A DNA stretch of 64,000 nucleotides. Origin: Pedobacter sp. Leaf250. Lineage in GTDB: Bacteria > Bacteroidota > Bacteroidia > Sphingobacteriales > Sphingobacteriaceae. The stretch is taken from positions 186,001 through 250,000 of the forward strand of contig NZ_CAKLBU010000004.1 of the NCBI RefSeq assembly GCF_920984735.1. The letters run 5' to 3'. A program made the translations under genes and the position numbers. The notes below the pieces were generated by a model. That model did not search any database and was not told the origin of the DNA. It worked only from the letters and a program-made list of their open reading frames with translations. Shown here piece after piece: positions 56,929 through 64,000 of this stretch (position 1 is its first letter; every line of letters begins with the position of its first letter).

Positions 56929-58368
56929 TTACTTAACTGCTCCTGGAGTTGTGTAAGCCAAAGCTTGAGGATTGAAATGTGCCCAACCTGCAGCCCAGTT
57001 CTCAGATCCAAAAGCACCTTTGAAAGCTACACTAGTAAAACCGCTAGCCAATTTCGCATTTGTAAATAGTGCACCTGATGCAGCTGGTGAGTTTGCTACA
57101 ACTGTAAAGTTTGGAGTTCCAACTCTTGTAACCGTAGAAGTATTTGCAACTAAGTCAGCAGAATATTTATATGGATCAGTAATTAATGCAGCAGCTAAAC
57201 CAGTTGCGTCGAAAACATTCGCAGCAGTTAATATTGGTGTAATTACCGCTAAGGCTGCTGTATTTGATGCTTTAATCTGATTTGATTTACTATTGCTGTT
57301 ATAAATTAAGTTGTTAGCAAAAACAGATCTGCCAGCTGATAAATTTGTAGAAGCAGCTGCAGCACCTGCAAGCAAAGCATCATCATAAAAAATACCTTCT
57401 GTGTAACCTACAAATACTGAATTAAAAATGCTAATGGCAGAGTTACGACGAATTTGTGCTGCATGTTGATAGTTTGCATTGATACTTGTAGTACCTGAAC
57501 CAACCGGACCTAAGATAGTAACGTTTGAGAAAACAGCTGAAGTTTGAGGTGTAGAATTATCACCGGCAGCGTTGTTATCAGATTCAAATCCATTTGAACC
57601 AGAAACATCGGCAGTGTTAGCCAAACGTTGTGCTAAAGCAAACTGAATCTTACCCGAAAAACCATTATCTGTATCAAAATCATCATCCCATGAATCGATT
57701 GCCAATAAGTGAGAACAGTTAACTGAACCACCAAACCATTCAAAAGCATCATCACCAGAACGATAAACTTCTACATAATCAACAGTTGTACCCGAACCAA
57801 CAGATCCGAAAGTGATACCATTAATTTCATTATCAGGGCTTAAAGCAATACCAGCATATTCTACACGTACATATTTAAGGGTACCAGAATTATCTGCATT
57901 ATCAGTACCACCATGTTTACCTTTTTCCGAATCGCCAGAAATACCTTCGATTGAAACTGAAGTACCAACATTATTCTGTGCTTTACCTAAAAGGATTAAA
58001 CCACCCCAATCGCCTTCTTTACGGGCACCGGCAGCAACACTAGAAGTAAATACAATTGGTTTATCTACCGTACCGGTAGCATTGATTTTAGAACCTCTGC
58101 TAATAATAAGTGCGCCTTTAGTAGACTTATCGCCTTTAATAATTGTTCCAGGCTCGATTGTTAATGTAGCATTGTTTGTTACAAAAACATTTCCTTTTAA
58201 AACATAAATTTTACTTGCAGACCATGTAGTGCTTGCGGTAAGGTCACCAGTAATCTCTACAGTATTTGCATCCGTTGGTGGGTTAACATCACCATCGTCA
58301 GTAGTTTTTGAGCAACTTGCTAATAAACCCAAAACACTAAGGGCGCAAAGTAATAGTTGTTTTTTCAT
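56929..58368 (-). CDS. beta-helix-like surface lipoprotein next to a TonB receptor
   Basis: A 479-residue lipoprotein. Signal peptide with lipobox LASC (Cys19). The body is rich in short repeated strands and Asn/Gly/Ser turns (TLTIEPGTIIKGDKST, KYVRVEYAGIALSPDNEINGITFGSVG, YVEVYRSGDDAFEWFGG, NSVFVGYTEGIFYDD), suggesting a right-handed parallel beta-helix. An acidic stretch WDDDFDTDNGFSG could bind Ca2+. It is probably displayed at the cell surface and works with the TonB-dependent receptor just upstream. Both promoters carry Pho-box-like repeats. The ligand is unknown. Confidence 0.82.
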   Translation of the reverse strand: MKKQLLLCALSVLGLLASCSKTTDDGDVNPPTDANTVEITGDLTASTTWSASKIYVLKGNVFVTNNATLTIEPGTIIKGDKSTKGALIISRGSKINATGTVDKPIVFTSSVAAGARKEGDWGGLILLGKAQNNVGTSVSIEGISGDSEKGKHGGTDNADNSGTLKYVRVEYAGIALSPDNEINGITFGSVGSGTTVDYVEVYRSGDDAFEWFGGSVNCSHLLAIDSWDDDFDTDNGFSGKIQFALAQRLANTADVSGSNGFESDNNAAGDNSTPQTSAVFSNVTILGPVGSGTTSINANYQHAAQIRRNSAISIFNSVFVGYTEGIFYDDALLAGAAAASTNLSAGRSVFANNLIYNSNSKSNQIKASNTAALAVITPILTAANVFDATGLAAALITDPYKYSADLVANTSTVTRVGTPNFTVVANSPAASGALFTNAKLASGFTSVAFKGAFGSENWAAGWAHFNPQALAYTTPGAVK

Positions 58369-58391
58369 CGTTTTTTATTTTACTTTTTTTA

Positions 58392-58448
58392 CAAATTTAT
58401 GGTCTGCATATAACTGAAGCATTAACCTATGTTTAAGCTATTGTTAAG
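58392..58448 (-). promoter_or_regulatory. Pho-box-like promoter of the beta-helix lipoprotein gene
   Basis: On the minus strand CTTAACAA (58448-58441), CTTAAACA (58437-58430) and GTTAATGC (58426-58419) are at exact 11-bp steps, with a weak fourth unit AGTTATAT (58415-58408). A perfect -7 box TAAATTTG (58399-58392) follows 8 bp later, 23 bp before the ATG. Confidence 0.65.
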
Positions 58449-58474
58449 TGCCGAAATTTTAATAGGAATTAAAC

Positions 58475-61273
58475 TTAAAAGGTATAAGAGAATGATAATG
58501 AGTAATTACTACCTGGCTTGTAGCTTGCTATTGTTTCATCAGTAGTTGCACGGTCGTATTTATCGTTCAAATCTCTATCGTAATATTGCGTGATCCGCTG
58601 ATTTAAAATATCTCCGGCATTGAATTTAATTTCACCTTTATTTTTAATCACTTTTAACGACAATTGAAGATCAATTACATCTCTCGGAACTTCCCAGATC
58701 TCAGGAAATAACACCCCACCGGCAACCACTAACCTGCGACCAACTTTATTGTACAATGCATTGAAGTTTAACCTATCATTTAAGAAACTATGTTGTAAAC
58801 CCGCATTGATAATATATGGTGCTTGTCCAACCATTGGCCTGCTTGTGCGCAATAAATTGATACCACTATTATTAATTTCTACTTTTGATTTGATTAACGA
58901 GAGATTAGTGTAGAATGTAGTTTTCTTCATGAAATCTGTATTCGATATAAAATCTAAGCTCTTACGGAATTCGAATTCAATTCCATACACATTTACATTA
59001 TCACTATTAATGTAGGTTACAATTCTGCTCGAGCCCGAATCTTGATTATATGATTCGATTGCGCCGTGAAACTTTTTGTAGAAACCAGATACTGAAATGA
59101 TTTGACCAGCTTGTGGATAAAATTCGAAACGAACATCGGCGTTATCAATCTTCGCTTCTTTTAAGTTTGGATTACCTTGTTGAAGTGATAACAATTCGTA
59201 ATCGTAAATTGCGGTAGAAGCTAATTCTCTAAACTCCGGACGGGCCAAAGTACGATAATACGAAGCTCTTAAATTAATTTTTGGCGTTAAACTATAAGTA
59301 TAATTCGCTGACGGCAAAAAGTCAACATAATTATCATCAACAGATGTTTGTGGCGAAGGAATCTTTGCATCTAACTTAACGTTAAATTGCTCTACTCTTA
59401 ATCCCCAAACCAATCTCGATTTTTCTCCAAATTTATTATTCAACATTAAGTACCCCGCATTGGTAATAGATGATGCGGTGTAAGCATCAGCATCACCAGA
59501 AATATCATCTAAAAAGTATGCGCCACTGTTTATTGCGTCAGTACCATAAAGTGTACTCAATGGTCTTTTGCTAATCTCATCAGCATTTTCAGCAGCAGTA
59601 TTTGCTCTTAAACCTACAAATCTGGCATCGAAAGTTCTATCGCGATAAATTGAACTCAAACCGGTTTTAAACGTAGCCAATTGCCCAAGCATTTTGAATG
59701 GAAGCGAATAGTTAACACCACCACTGTAATTATTCTCATTTAATTTTGAAAATAAAGTAGAGTTTTCCTTACTTAAAGTTCCTGTACTGGCAACATATGC
59801 GTAGTTATCACTTCCAATATCTGCTGGATTTCTTTGATAAGAAACTTTCTTTTGATCAGGCTGATCGTTAAGAATATTGGCATAACTTACTGACCAATTA
59901 ATCTTTGAATTATTTTCACCTAAGCCGTGATTACCTTCAACCGTTGATTTAAATAAAGATTTTTGCATCAAATCGAATGCAAAATAACGGGTATCGCGAT
60001 TTCTATCGAAGTTGAAACCGGTTCTGGTTAAATATGAATCATCATAGTTTCTATTGTAAATGTTCTTGAATGTGATTTTACTTTTACCATAAGTGTAAGC
60101 AAAATTGGCAAGTGCACCTAAACTGGTAGAAAAACGGTAAATATTATCATGATAATCAACATTCACGTAATCCCTGATAACATCGTTGTTAATGGTTTGG
60201 GCATTTCTATATGTTAAAGAGAACAAGGCACCAAATCTATTGCCGTTATCTTTGAAGTTTTTAACCCTACCTAATGTAAACTGGTAATTTTGTGTTGGTA
60301 GCGCTGTATTATTATAGATATTCCAGTTTCTTGGCAGTGCTTTCATTCCAGCGGTTTGCTGAGCAGGAGTTAAGCCATTATTAAAATTAGCACGAGATGG
60401 AAAACTAGCAGGCAATGCCCGATCTCCATTATCAAATCCAAAATAATCAGAAATATTTCTTTGGCCACTTTTAAAATCTTTGAATGTAGATTCAGTATTA
60501 TAACCCGCTCCTACCCCAAAGCTGATAAAGTTGTTATCTGGAATATCTTTCGTTGAAATTTGAATTGAACCTCCTGTAAAATCTGCAGGAAGATCTGGAG
60601 TAGCTGTTTTGCTGATCACTAAATTGTCAACCAGATTTGATGGAACAATATCAAAAGAGAAAGCTTTACGGTTTGGCTCTGTACTTGGTAGAGAGGCACC
60701 ATCAAGCATTGCATTGTTATAACGATCACTTAAACCTCTAATAACAACAAATTTATTATCCTGAACAGTGGCACCACTTACTCTCTTTAAAACATCTGAT
60801 GTAGTTCTGTCTGGCGATTTTCTTATCTGATCGCTTGAAACGCCATCTGAAACTACTGCACTATTTTTCTGCTTAGCATAAAGTGAATTTACAGACTCTT
60901 GTCTAAAGCTCGCTTTAACCACAACCTCACCAAGATTCTGACCGCTTGCTTCACTTAAAATTACATTTAATGAAGTAGTTGCCGGCGATTTAACTTCGAT
61001 ATCGGAAACCTCTTTACTTTGATATCCTACGTACGAAAATTCTAATGTGTATTTTCCGTTGGCCAAATTCTGAAGAAGATACTTCCCGTCTACATCTGTA
61101 GATAAGCCTTTGTTTGTACCTTTTATTTTAACTGATACCCCAATTAAGGTTTCGCCAGTTTTTTTATCGGTTACCGTTCCAGAAATTTTACCTGTTTGTG
61201 CATAAGCTATTATGCTTACAAATGAAATCAGCATTGTCAATGCCGACCTTTTAAAAATTGTGATTAAGTCCAA
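58475..61273 (-). CDS. TonB-dependent outer-membrane receptor
   Basis: Outer-membrane active-transport channel of 932 residues. Signal peptide ends in AYAQ (about 26). Residues about 28-115 are a carboxypeptidase-regulatory-like domain (GKISGTVTDKKTGETLIGVSVKIKGT, YLLQNLANGKYTLEFSYVGYQ). The plug follows (about 130-240: VLKRVSGATVQDNKFVVIRGLSDRYNNAMLDGASLPST), then the 22-strand barrel ending YSLSFSYTF. No SusD partner is present; instead a beta-helix lipoprotein follows. The frame opens with TTG (61273); the first ATG, 13 codons on, would remove the basic part of the signal peptide. Confidence 0.92.
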   Translation of the reverse strand: MDLITIFKRSALTMLISFVSIIAYAQTGKISGTVTDKKTGETLIGVSVKIKGTNKGLSTDVDGKYLLQNLANGKYTLEFSYVGYQSKEVSDIEVKSPATTSLNVILSEASGQNLGEVVVKASFRQESVNSLYAKQKNSAVVSDGVSSDQIRKSPDRTTSDVLKRVSGATVQDNKFVVIRGLSDRYNNAMLDGASLPSTEPNRKAFSFDIVPSNLVDNLVISKTATPDLPADFTGGSIQISTKDIPDNNFISFGVGAGYNTESTFKDFKSGQRNISDYFGFDNGDRALPASFPSRANFNNGLTPAQQTAGMKALPRNWNIYNNTALPTQNYQFTLGRVKNFKDNGNRFGALFSLTYRNAQTINNDVIRDYVNVDYHDNIYRFSTSLGALANFAYTYGKSKITFKNIYNRNYDDSYLTRTGFNFDRNRDTRYFAFDLMQKSLFKSTVEGNHGLGENNSKINWSVSYANILNDQPDQKKVSYQRNPADIGSDNYAYVASTGTLSKENSTLFSKLNENNYSGGVNYSLPFKMLGQLATFKTGLSSIYRDRTFDARFVGLRANTAAENADEISKRPLSTLYGTDAINSGAYFLDDISGDADAYTASSITNAGYLMLNNKFGEKSRLVWGLRVEQFNVKLDAKIPSPQTSVDDNYVDFLPSANYTYSLTPKINLRASYYRTLARPEFRELASTAIYDYELLSLQQGNPNLKEAKIDNADVRFEFYPQAGQIISVSGFYKKFHGAIESYNQDSGSSRIVTYINSDNVNVYGIEFEFRKSLDFISNTDFMKKTTFYTNLSLIKSKVEINNSGINLLRTSRPMVGQAPYIINAGLQHSFLNDRLNFNALYNKVGRRLVVAGGVLFPEIWEVPRDVIDLQLSLKVIKNKGEIKFNAGDILNQRITQYYDRDLNDKYDRATTDETIASYKPGSNYSLSFSYTF

Positions 61274-61295
61274 TTTGCCTGTGTTTTATTTTAGG

Positions 61296-61376
61296 CAAAG
61301 CTATTACCACAATGTTAGCTCTATGTTAGATGTTAATTAAGCTTTGTTTAGCTAAAGGTTAATTTAATGTTACCCG
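61296..61376 (-). promoter_or_regulatory. Pho-box-like promoter of the TonB receptor: six 11-bp units plus TAGCTTTG
   Basis: On the plus strand, six consecutive 11-bp blocks start at 61311, 61322, 61333, 61344, 61355 and 61366. All six have TTA at columns 5-7 (TTAG, TTAG, TTAA, TTAG, TTAA, TTAC). Read on the minus strand the units are like CTAACATT, TTAACCTT and GTAACATT. A perfect -7 box TAGCTTTG (61303-61296) follows 7 bp later, with the start 22 bp on. Such regularity is unlikely by chance. Confidence 0.7.
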
Positions 61377-61384
61377 CTTTTTGA

Positions 61385-61900
61385 TTAGTATTTTATACCC
61401 ACTTTCTTGCATATAAAGTGCAATAACCAAATCGGACCAATTAACAGGAACTTAACATCATCTAAAAATGATGGCTTCTTACCTTCAATTTTATGCCCGA
61501 TGAATTGACCGACCCAGGCGGCTACAAATATAGCAGCATAAATGGCATAAGCTGTACCACTACCCAAACCAACAGCCTGCTCTATCTTTACGATAATATA
61601 ACTCATTAAACCCACTACCCAAATCATCAAGAAAAATAATACTGGAGAAAGTGTGAAATAATAATATAAACTGAAAGCCAATAAAAACGATGCCCAATTG
61701 AAAAAGCCATTGTAACTGCCTAAAAAACCAATATGAGGAAATGGAATTTGCCAAATCAAGCCGAGTAAACTGAAAACGATTAAAGGAACACAAATCCAGT
61801 GAACCAGTTTATTGGTTGAATTTTGATGGCTCTCCGCATACTTATCAAAAAGTACATCAACAGGGCGTTTAGGTTCAATTTGTATCGTTGGCTTGCTCAT
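61385..61900 (-). CDS. Mpo1-like (DUF962) membrane protein
   Basis: A 171-residue polytopic membrane protein of the DUF962/Mpo1 family. In yeast Mpo1 is an Fe2+-dependent dioxygenase that alpha-oxidises long-chain 2-hydroxy fatty acids. The family pattern is visible: YAESHQNSTNKLVHWICVPLIVFSLLGL with conserved His residues, then two to three more membrane segments, and GHKIEGKKPSFLDDVKFLLIGPIWLLHF. The conserved His (residues 25, 34, 135 and 161 or close) are retained, consistent with metal binding. Its role in bacteria is unproven. Confidence 0.88.
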   Translation of the reverse strand: MSKPTIQIEPKRPVDVLFDKYAESHQNSTNKLVHWICVPLIVFSLLGLIWQIPFPHIGFLGSYNGFFNWASFLLAFSLYYYFTLSPVLFFLMIWVVGLMSYIIVKIEQAVGLGSGTAYAIYAAIFVAAWVGQFIGHKIEGKKPSFLDDVKFLLIGPIWLLHFICKKVGIKY

Positions 61901-61950
61901 GATGTAAAATTATGAAAAAATGTTGGAGATACTGTTATCATAAGCGTATC

Positions 61951-61988
61951 GTCATTGCGAGGTACGAAGCAATCTATCTCGCAATGAC
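61951..61988. repeat. GTCATTGCGAG palindromic repeat
   Basis: GTCATTGCGAG (61951-61961) and its perfect complement CTCGCAATGAC (61978-61988) flank GTACGAAGCAATCTAT. The GAAGCA core matches the 16-bp inverted repeat at 18148-18198. It is a small mobile-looking palindrome in the gap between the Mpo1-like gene and ribonuclease Y. Confidence 0.8.
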
Positions 61989-62051
61989 AGAAATGGTAAA
62001 TCATTCCGATAAGATTTAGTGAGAAACTTTATAATCTATGGAAAACCCAAA

Positions 62052-62081
62052 ACAAAAAAAGCGATGGAAAATCCATCGCTT
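62052..62081 (-). terminator. intrinsic terminator of rny
   Basis: Perfect 10-bp stem AAGCGATGGA/TCCATCGCTT (62059-62068 and 62072-62081) followed by T-rich sequence on the minus strand. Between it and rny, 62120-62190 holds near-repeats of TGTGTAATCA. Confidence 0.85.
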
Positions 62082-62194
62082 AAATATATATCATTTCGTG
62101 AGGTCGCAAACTAAAATAACATTAACACAATCAATTTAATCTCATAATCTGTGTAATCAATCGCATTAGCGTAAAATCAGTGTAATCACCTTCT

Positions 62195-63766
62195 TTACTT
62201 CGCAAAAGCTACCGAACGTGTTTCGCGAATAACGGTTACTTTAATCTGACCAGGATAAGTCATCTCTGTCTGAATACGGGTTGAAATATCAGCCGCTAAC
62301 AATTCTGCCTGTGCATCTGTGATTCTTTCACTTTCTACAATAACACGCAATTCCCTACCTGCCTGGATGGCAAAAGTTTTTTCTACACCTGGATAAGAAA
62401 GTGCCAACTCTTCAAGATCTTTCAATCGTTTAATGTAGCTTTCTACCACTTCTCTACGTGCACCCGGGCGAGCACCTGAAATCGCATCACAAGCCTGGAT
62501 AATTGGCGAAATCATCGACGTCATTTCAATTTCGTCGTGGTGAGCACCAATGGCATTGCAAATTTCTGGATGTTCTTTATATTTTTCGGCCAGTTGCATA
62601 CCCAAAATAGCGTGTGGCAATTCAGGATTATCATCAGGCACTTTACCAATATCGTGAAGTAAACCAGCACGTTTTGCCATCTTCGCATTTAAGCCCAATT
62701 CTGCAGCCATAGTAGCACAGAAATTAGCTACCTCACGCGAGTGATGTAAAAGGTTTTGTCCATAAGATGAACGGTAACGCATACGGCCAACCATACGAAT
62801 CAGTTCTGGATGTAAACCGTGGATACCTAAATCAATTACTGTACGCTCGCCGATTTCTACAATCTCATCCTCAATTTGCTTTTTCGTTTTAGCAACAATC
62901 TCTTCAATACGGGCCGGGTGGATACGACCATCCGTTACCAAACGATGCAAAGCCAAACGGGCAATTTCTCTTCTCACCGGATCAAAACCAGATAAGATAA
63001 TGGCTTCAGGTGTATCATCAACAATAATTTCGATACCAGTAGCCGCTTCTAAAGCACGAATATTTCTACCCTCTCTGCCAATTACACGACCTTTAATTTC
63101 ATCACTTTCAATATGAAAAATAGAAACCGAGTTTTCAATTGCTGCCTCGGTTGCGGTACGCTGAATGGTTTGGATCACCACTTTTTTCGCTTCCTTGCTG
63201 GCAGTAAGTTTTGCCTCATCCACAATATCCTTAATTTGGATCATGGCTTGCGTACGGGCAACTTCCTTTAAATTATCTACCAATTGGTTTTTTGCTTCTT
63301 CTGCAGATAAGCCGGCAATAGTTTCCAATTGAGTTAAATGTTGATTTTTTAATACTTCAACTTCTTCTTGTTTTTTAACAGCAAGTTCTGTTTGTTTCTC
63401 TAGGTTAACTTTTTGCTTATCTAGCTCCTGCTCTTTTTTGTTGAAGTTTTCCATGCGCTGATTTACCGATTGCTCTTTCTGCTTCATGGTATTTTCACGC
63501 TGGTTTATCGTGTTATTTTTTGCATTCACTTCTTGCTCATGCTCTGCCTTCAACTGCAAAAATTTCTCTTTTGCTTCTAAAAGCTTATTCTTTTTTAAAA
63601 TCTCTGCATTGTTTTCTGCATCTTTTAAAATCTTTTTAACCTTATTTTGGGCTGCTACTTCCTGCCCCTTCAATAAGTTACGCAGCAGGAACCTGCCCAC
63701 CGCTATACCGATACCTAAGCCTGCTATTAGGGCAAATATGTATCCTAGAATTTCCGTTATCTCCAT
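62195..63766 (-). CDS. rny: ribonuclease Y
   Basis: Membrane-anchored endoribonuclease that starts mRNA decay. It has 523 residues. An N-terminal membrane helix (about 7-27) is followed by a long Lys/Glu/Gln coiled coil (about 35-165) with Q-rich heptads. A KH domain ([26 protein letters not shown], about 228-255) comes next, then the HD domain with HSREVANF and [18 protein letters not shown], the metal-binding catalytic part. The C-terminal [20 protein letters not shown] end is typical. Confidence 0.96.
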   Translation of the reverse strand: MEITEILGYIFALIAGLGIGIAVGRFLLRNLLKGQEVAAQNKVKKILKDAENNAEILKKNKLLEAKEKFLQLKAEHEQEVNAKNNTINQRENTMKQKEQSVNQRMENFNKKEQELDKQKVNLEKQTELAVKKQEEVEVLKNQHLTQLETIAGLSAEEAKNQLVDNLKEVARTQAMIQIKDIVDEAKLTASKEAKKVVIQTIQRTATEAAIENSVSIFHIESDEIKGRVIGREGRNIRALEAATGIEIIVDDTPEAIILSGFDPVRREIARLALHRLVTDGRIHPARIEEIVAKTKKQIEDEIVEIGERTVIDLGIHGLHPELIRMVGRMRYRSSYGQNLLHHSREVANFCATMAAELGLNAKMAKRAGLLHDIGKVPDDNPELPHAILGMQLAEKYKEHPEICNAIGAHHDEIEMTSMISPIIQACDAISGARPGARREVVESYIKRLKDLEELALSYPGVEKTFAIQAGRELRVIVESERITDAQAELLAADISTRIQTEMTYPGQIKVTVIRETRSVAFAK

Positions 63767-63984
63767 TTTGTTTTTTAAGTAAAAAAAAACCGCAACTAAT
63801 TTTTTTAAAGTCTCATCATTTTAAACCTCAACTAAGCATAATTGGGATTTAAGCCATTTTCAGGTGCATAAAGCAGATGAAATACGCCCTCTTAACCCCA
63901 TAGATATTGAAGTGTTAAGTTTTATAAATTTGAAACTCAAAAAACTAGCCGCGGCTATGTTTTTATGCTAATAATTATAAGCTA

Positions 63985-64000
63985 TCGTCATGCTGAATTT
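63985..64000. repeat. edge of a GTCATGCTGA-type repeat, cut by the window end
   Basis: ATCGTCATGCTGAATTT at the very end matches the usual beginning of GTCATGCTGA-type palindromic repeats, of which diverged members occur at 26388-26470, 18148-18198 and 61951-61988. The rest lies beyond the window. Confidence 0.4.

Overview
The window is chromosomal DNA from a Bacteroidota bacterium, most likely a Sphingobacteriaceae member close to Pedobacter. This is inferred from protein flavour and context, not from a 16S gene, which is absent. Supporting signs are low GC, A-rich translation starts, many promoters with the Bacteroidota -7 box TAnnTTTG, many surface lipoproteins, a TonB-dependent receptor with a carboxypeptidase-regulatory-like N-terminal domain, and the gene order tRNA-Thr/Tyr/Gly/Thr - tuf - tRNA-Trp - secE - nusG - rplKAJL - rpoBC. 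Nearly everything is housekeeping. There is no prophage, CRISPR array, complete insertion sequence or rRNA operon.

Layout. 0-5 kb (minus): the 5' part of valS, a Uma2 nuclease-fold protein and a His-rich Zn/Cd P-type ATPase. 5.5-15.8 kb (mostly plus): an M13 peptidase, a DUF2625 protein, an MmcQ/YjbR protein beside a (TTTAGGG)12 array, mnmD, an aldo/keto reductase, an AI-2E-type transporter, mazG, a YchJ-like protein, truA and a small lipoprotein. 15.8-32.6 kb: gyrB (minus), a Skp/OmpH-like lipoprotein, guaD-like deaminase, a TlpA-type thioredoxin protein, EcsC, an Hsp15-like protein, dapD, a glycosyltransferase, a DUF4136 lipoprotein, tsaC, cca, a pRiA4b ORF-3-like acidic protein, miaA, and a minus-strand pair of FadL-like porin and SGNH lipoprotein. 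32.2-48.5 kb (minus): DUF3467, a pseudogene with an in-frame stop, rpoC, rpoB, rplLJAK, nusG, secE, tRNA-Trp, tuf, four more tRNAs, hpf, a XerC-like recombinase and rpsU. 48.7-64 kb: a small membrane protein beside a (TTTAGGG)8 array, an acyl-CoA dehydrogenase, a helix-hairpin-helix protein, a two-domain acyltransferase, a PaiA-like acetyltransferase, a transglutaminase-like protein, small unknown proteins, a beta-helix lipoprotein with a TonB receptor, an Mpo1-like protein and ribonuclease Y.

The genes mostly serve translation (valS, tRNAs, tuf, ribosomal proteins, hpf), tRNA modification and maturation (mnmD, truA, tsaC, miaA, cca), transcription (rpoBC, nusG), DNA topology and cell envelope.

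Two signals deserve most attention. First, upstream of the PaiA-like acetyltransferase there is a 20-codon reading frame ending in His-His-Asn-His-Lys-Asp, followed by a strong intrinsic terminator 40 bp before the gene. This is the layout of a translation-coupled attenuator. Second, three promoters between 56.5 and 61.4 kb, with weaker cases at 54.6 and 55.9 kb, carry TTAAC-like motifs repeated at exactly 11-bp steps just upstream of a TAnnTTTG box. Six consecutive units precede the TonB receptor. This resembles Pho boxes of other phyla and suggests a locally clustered PhoB/OmpR-type regulon. Several families of degenerate dispersed repeats occupy the intergenic space, and one seems to have entered the coding frame of valS.
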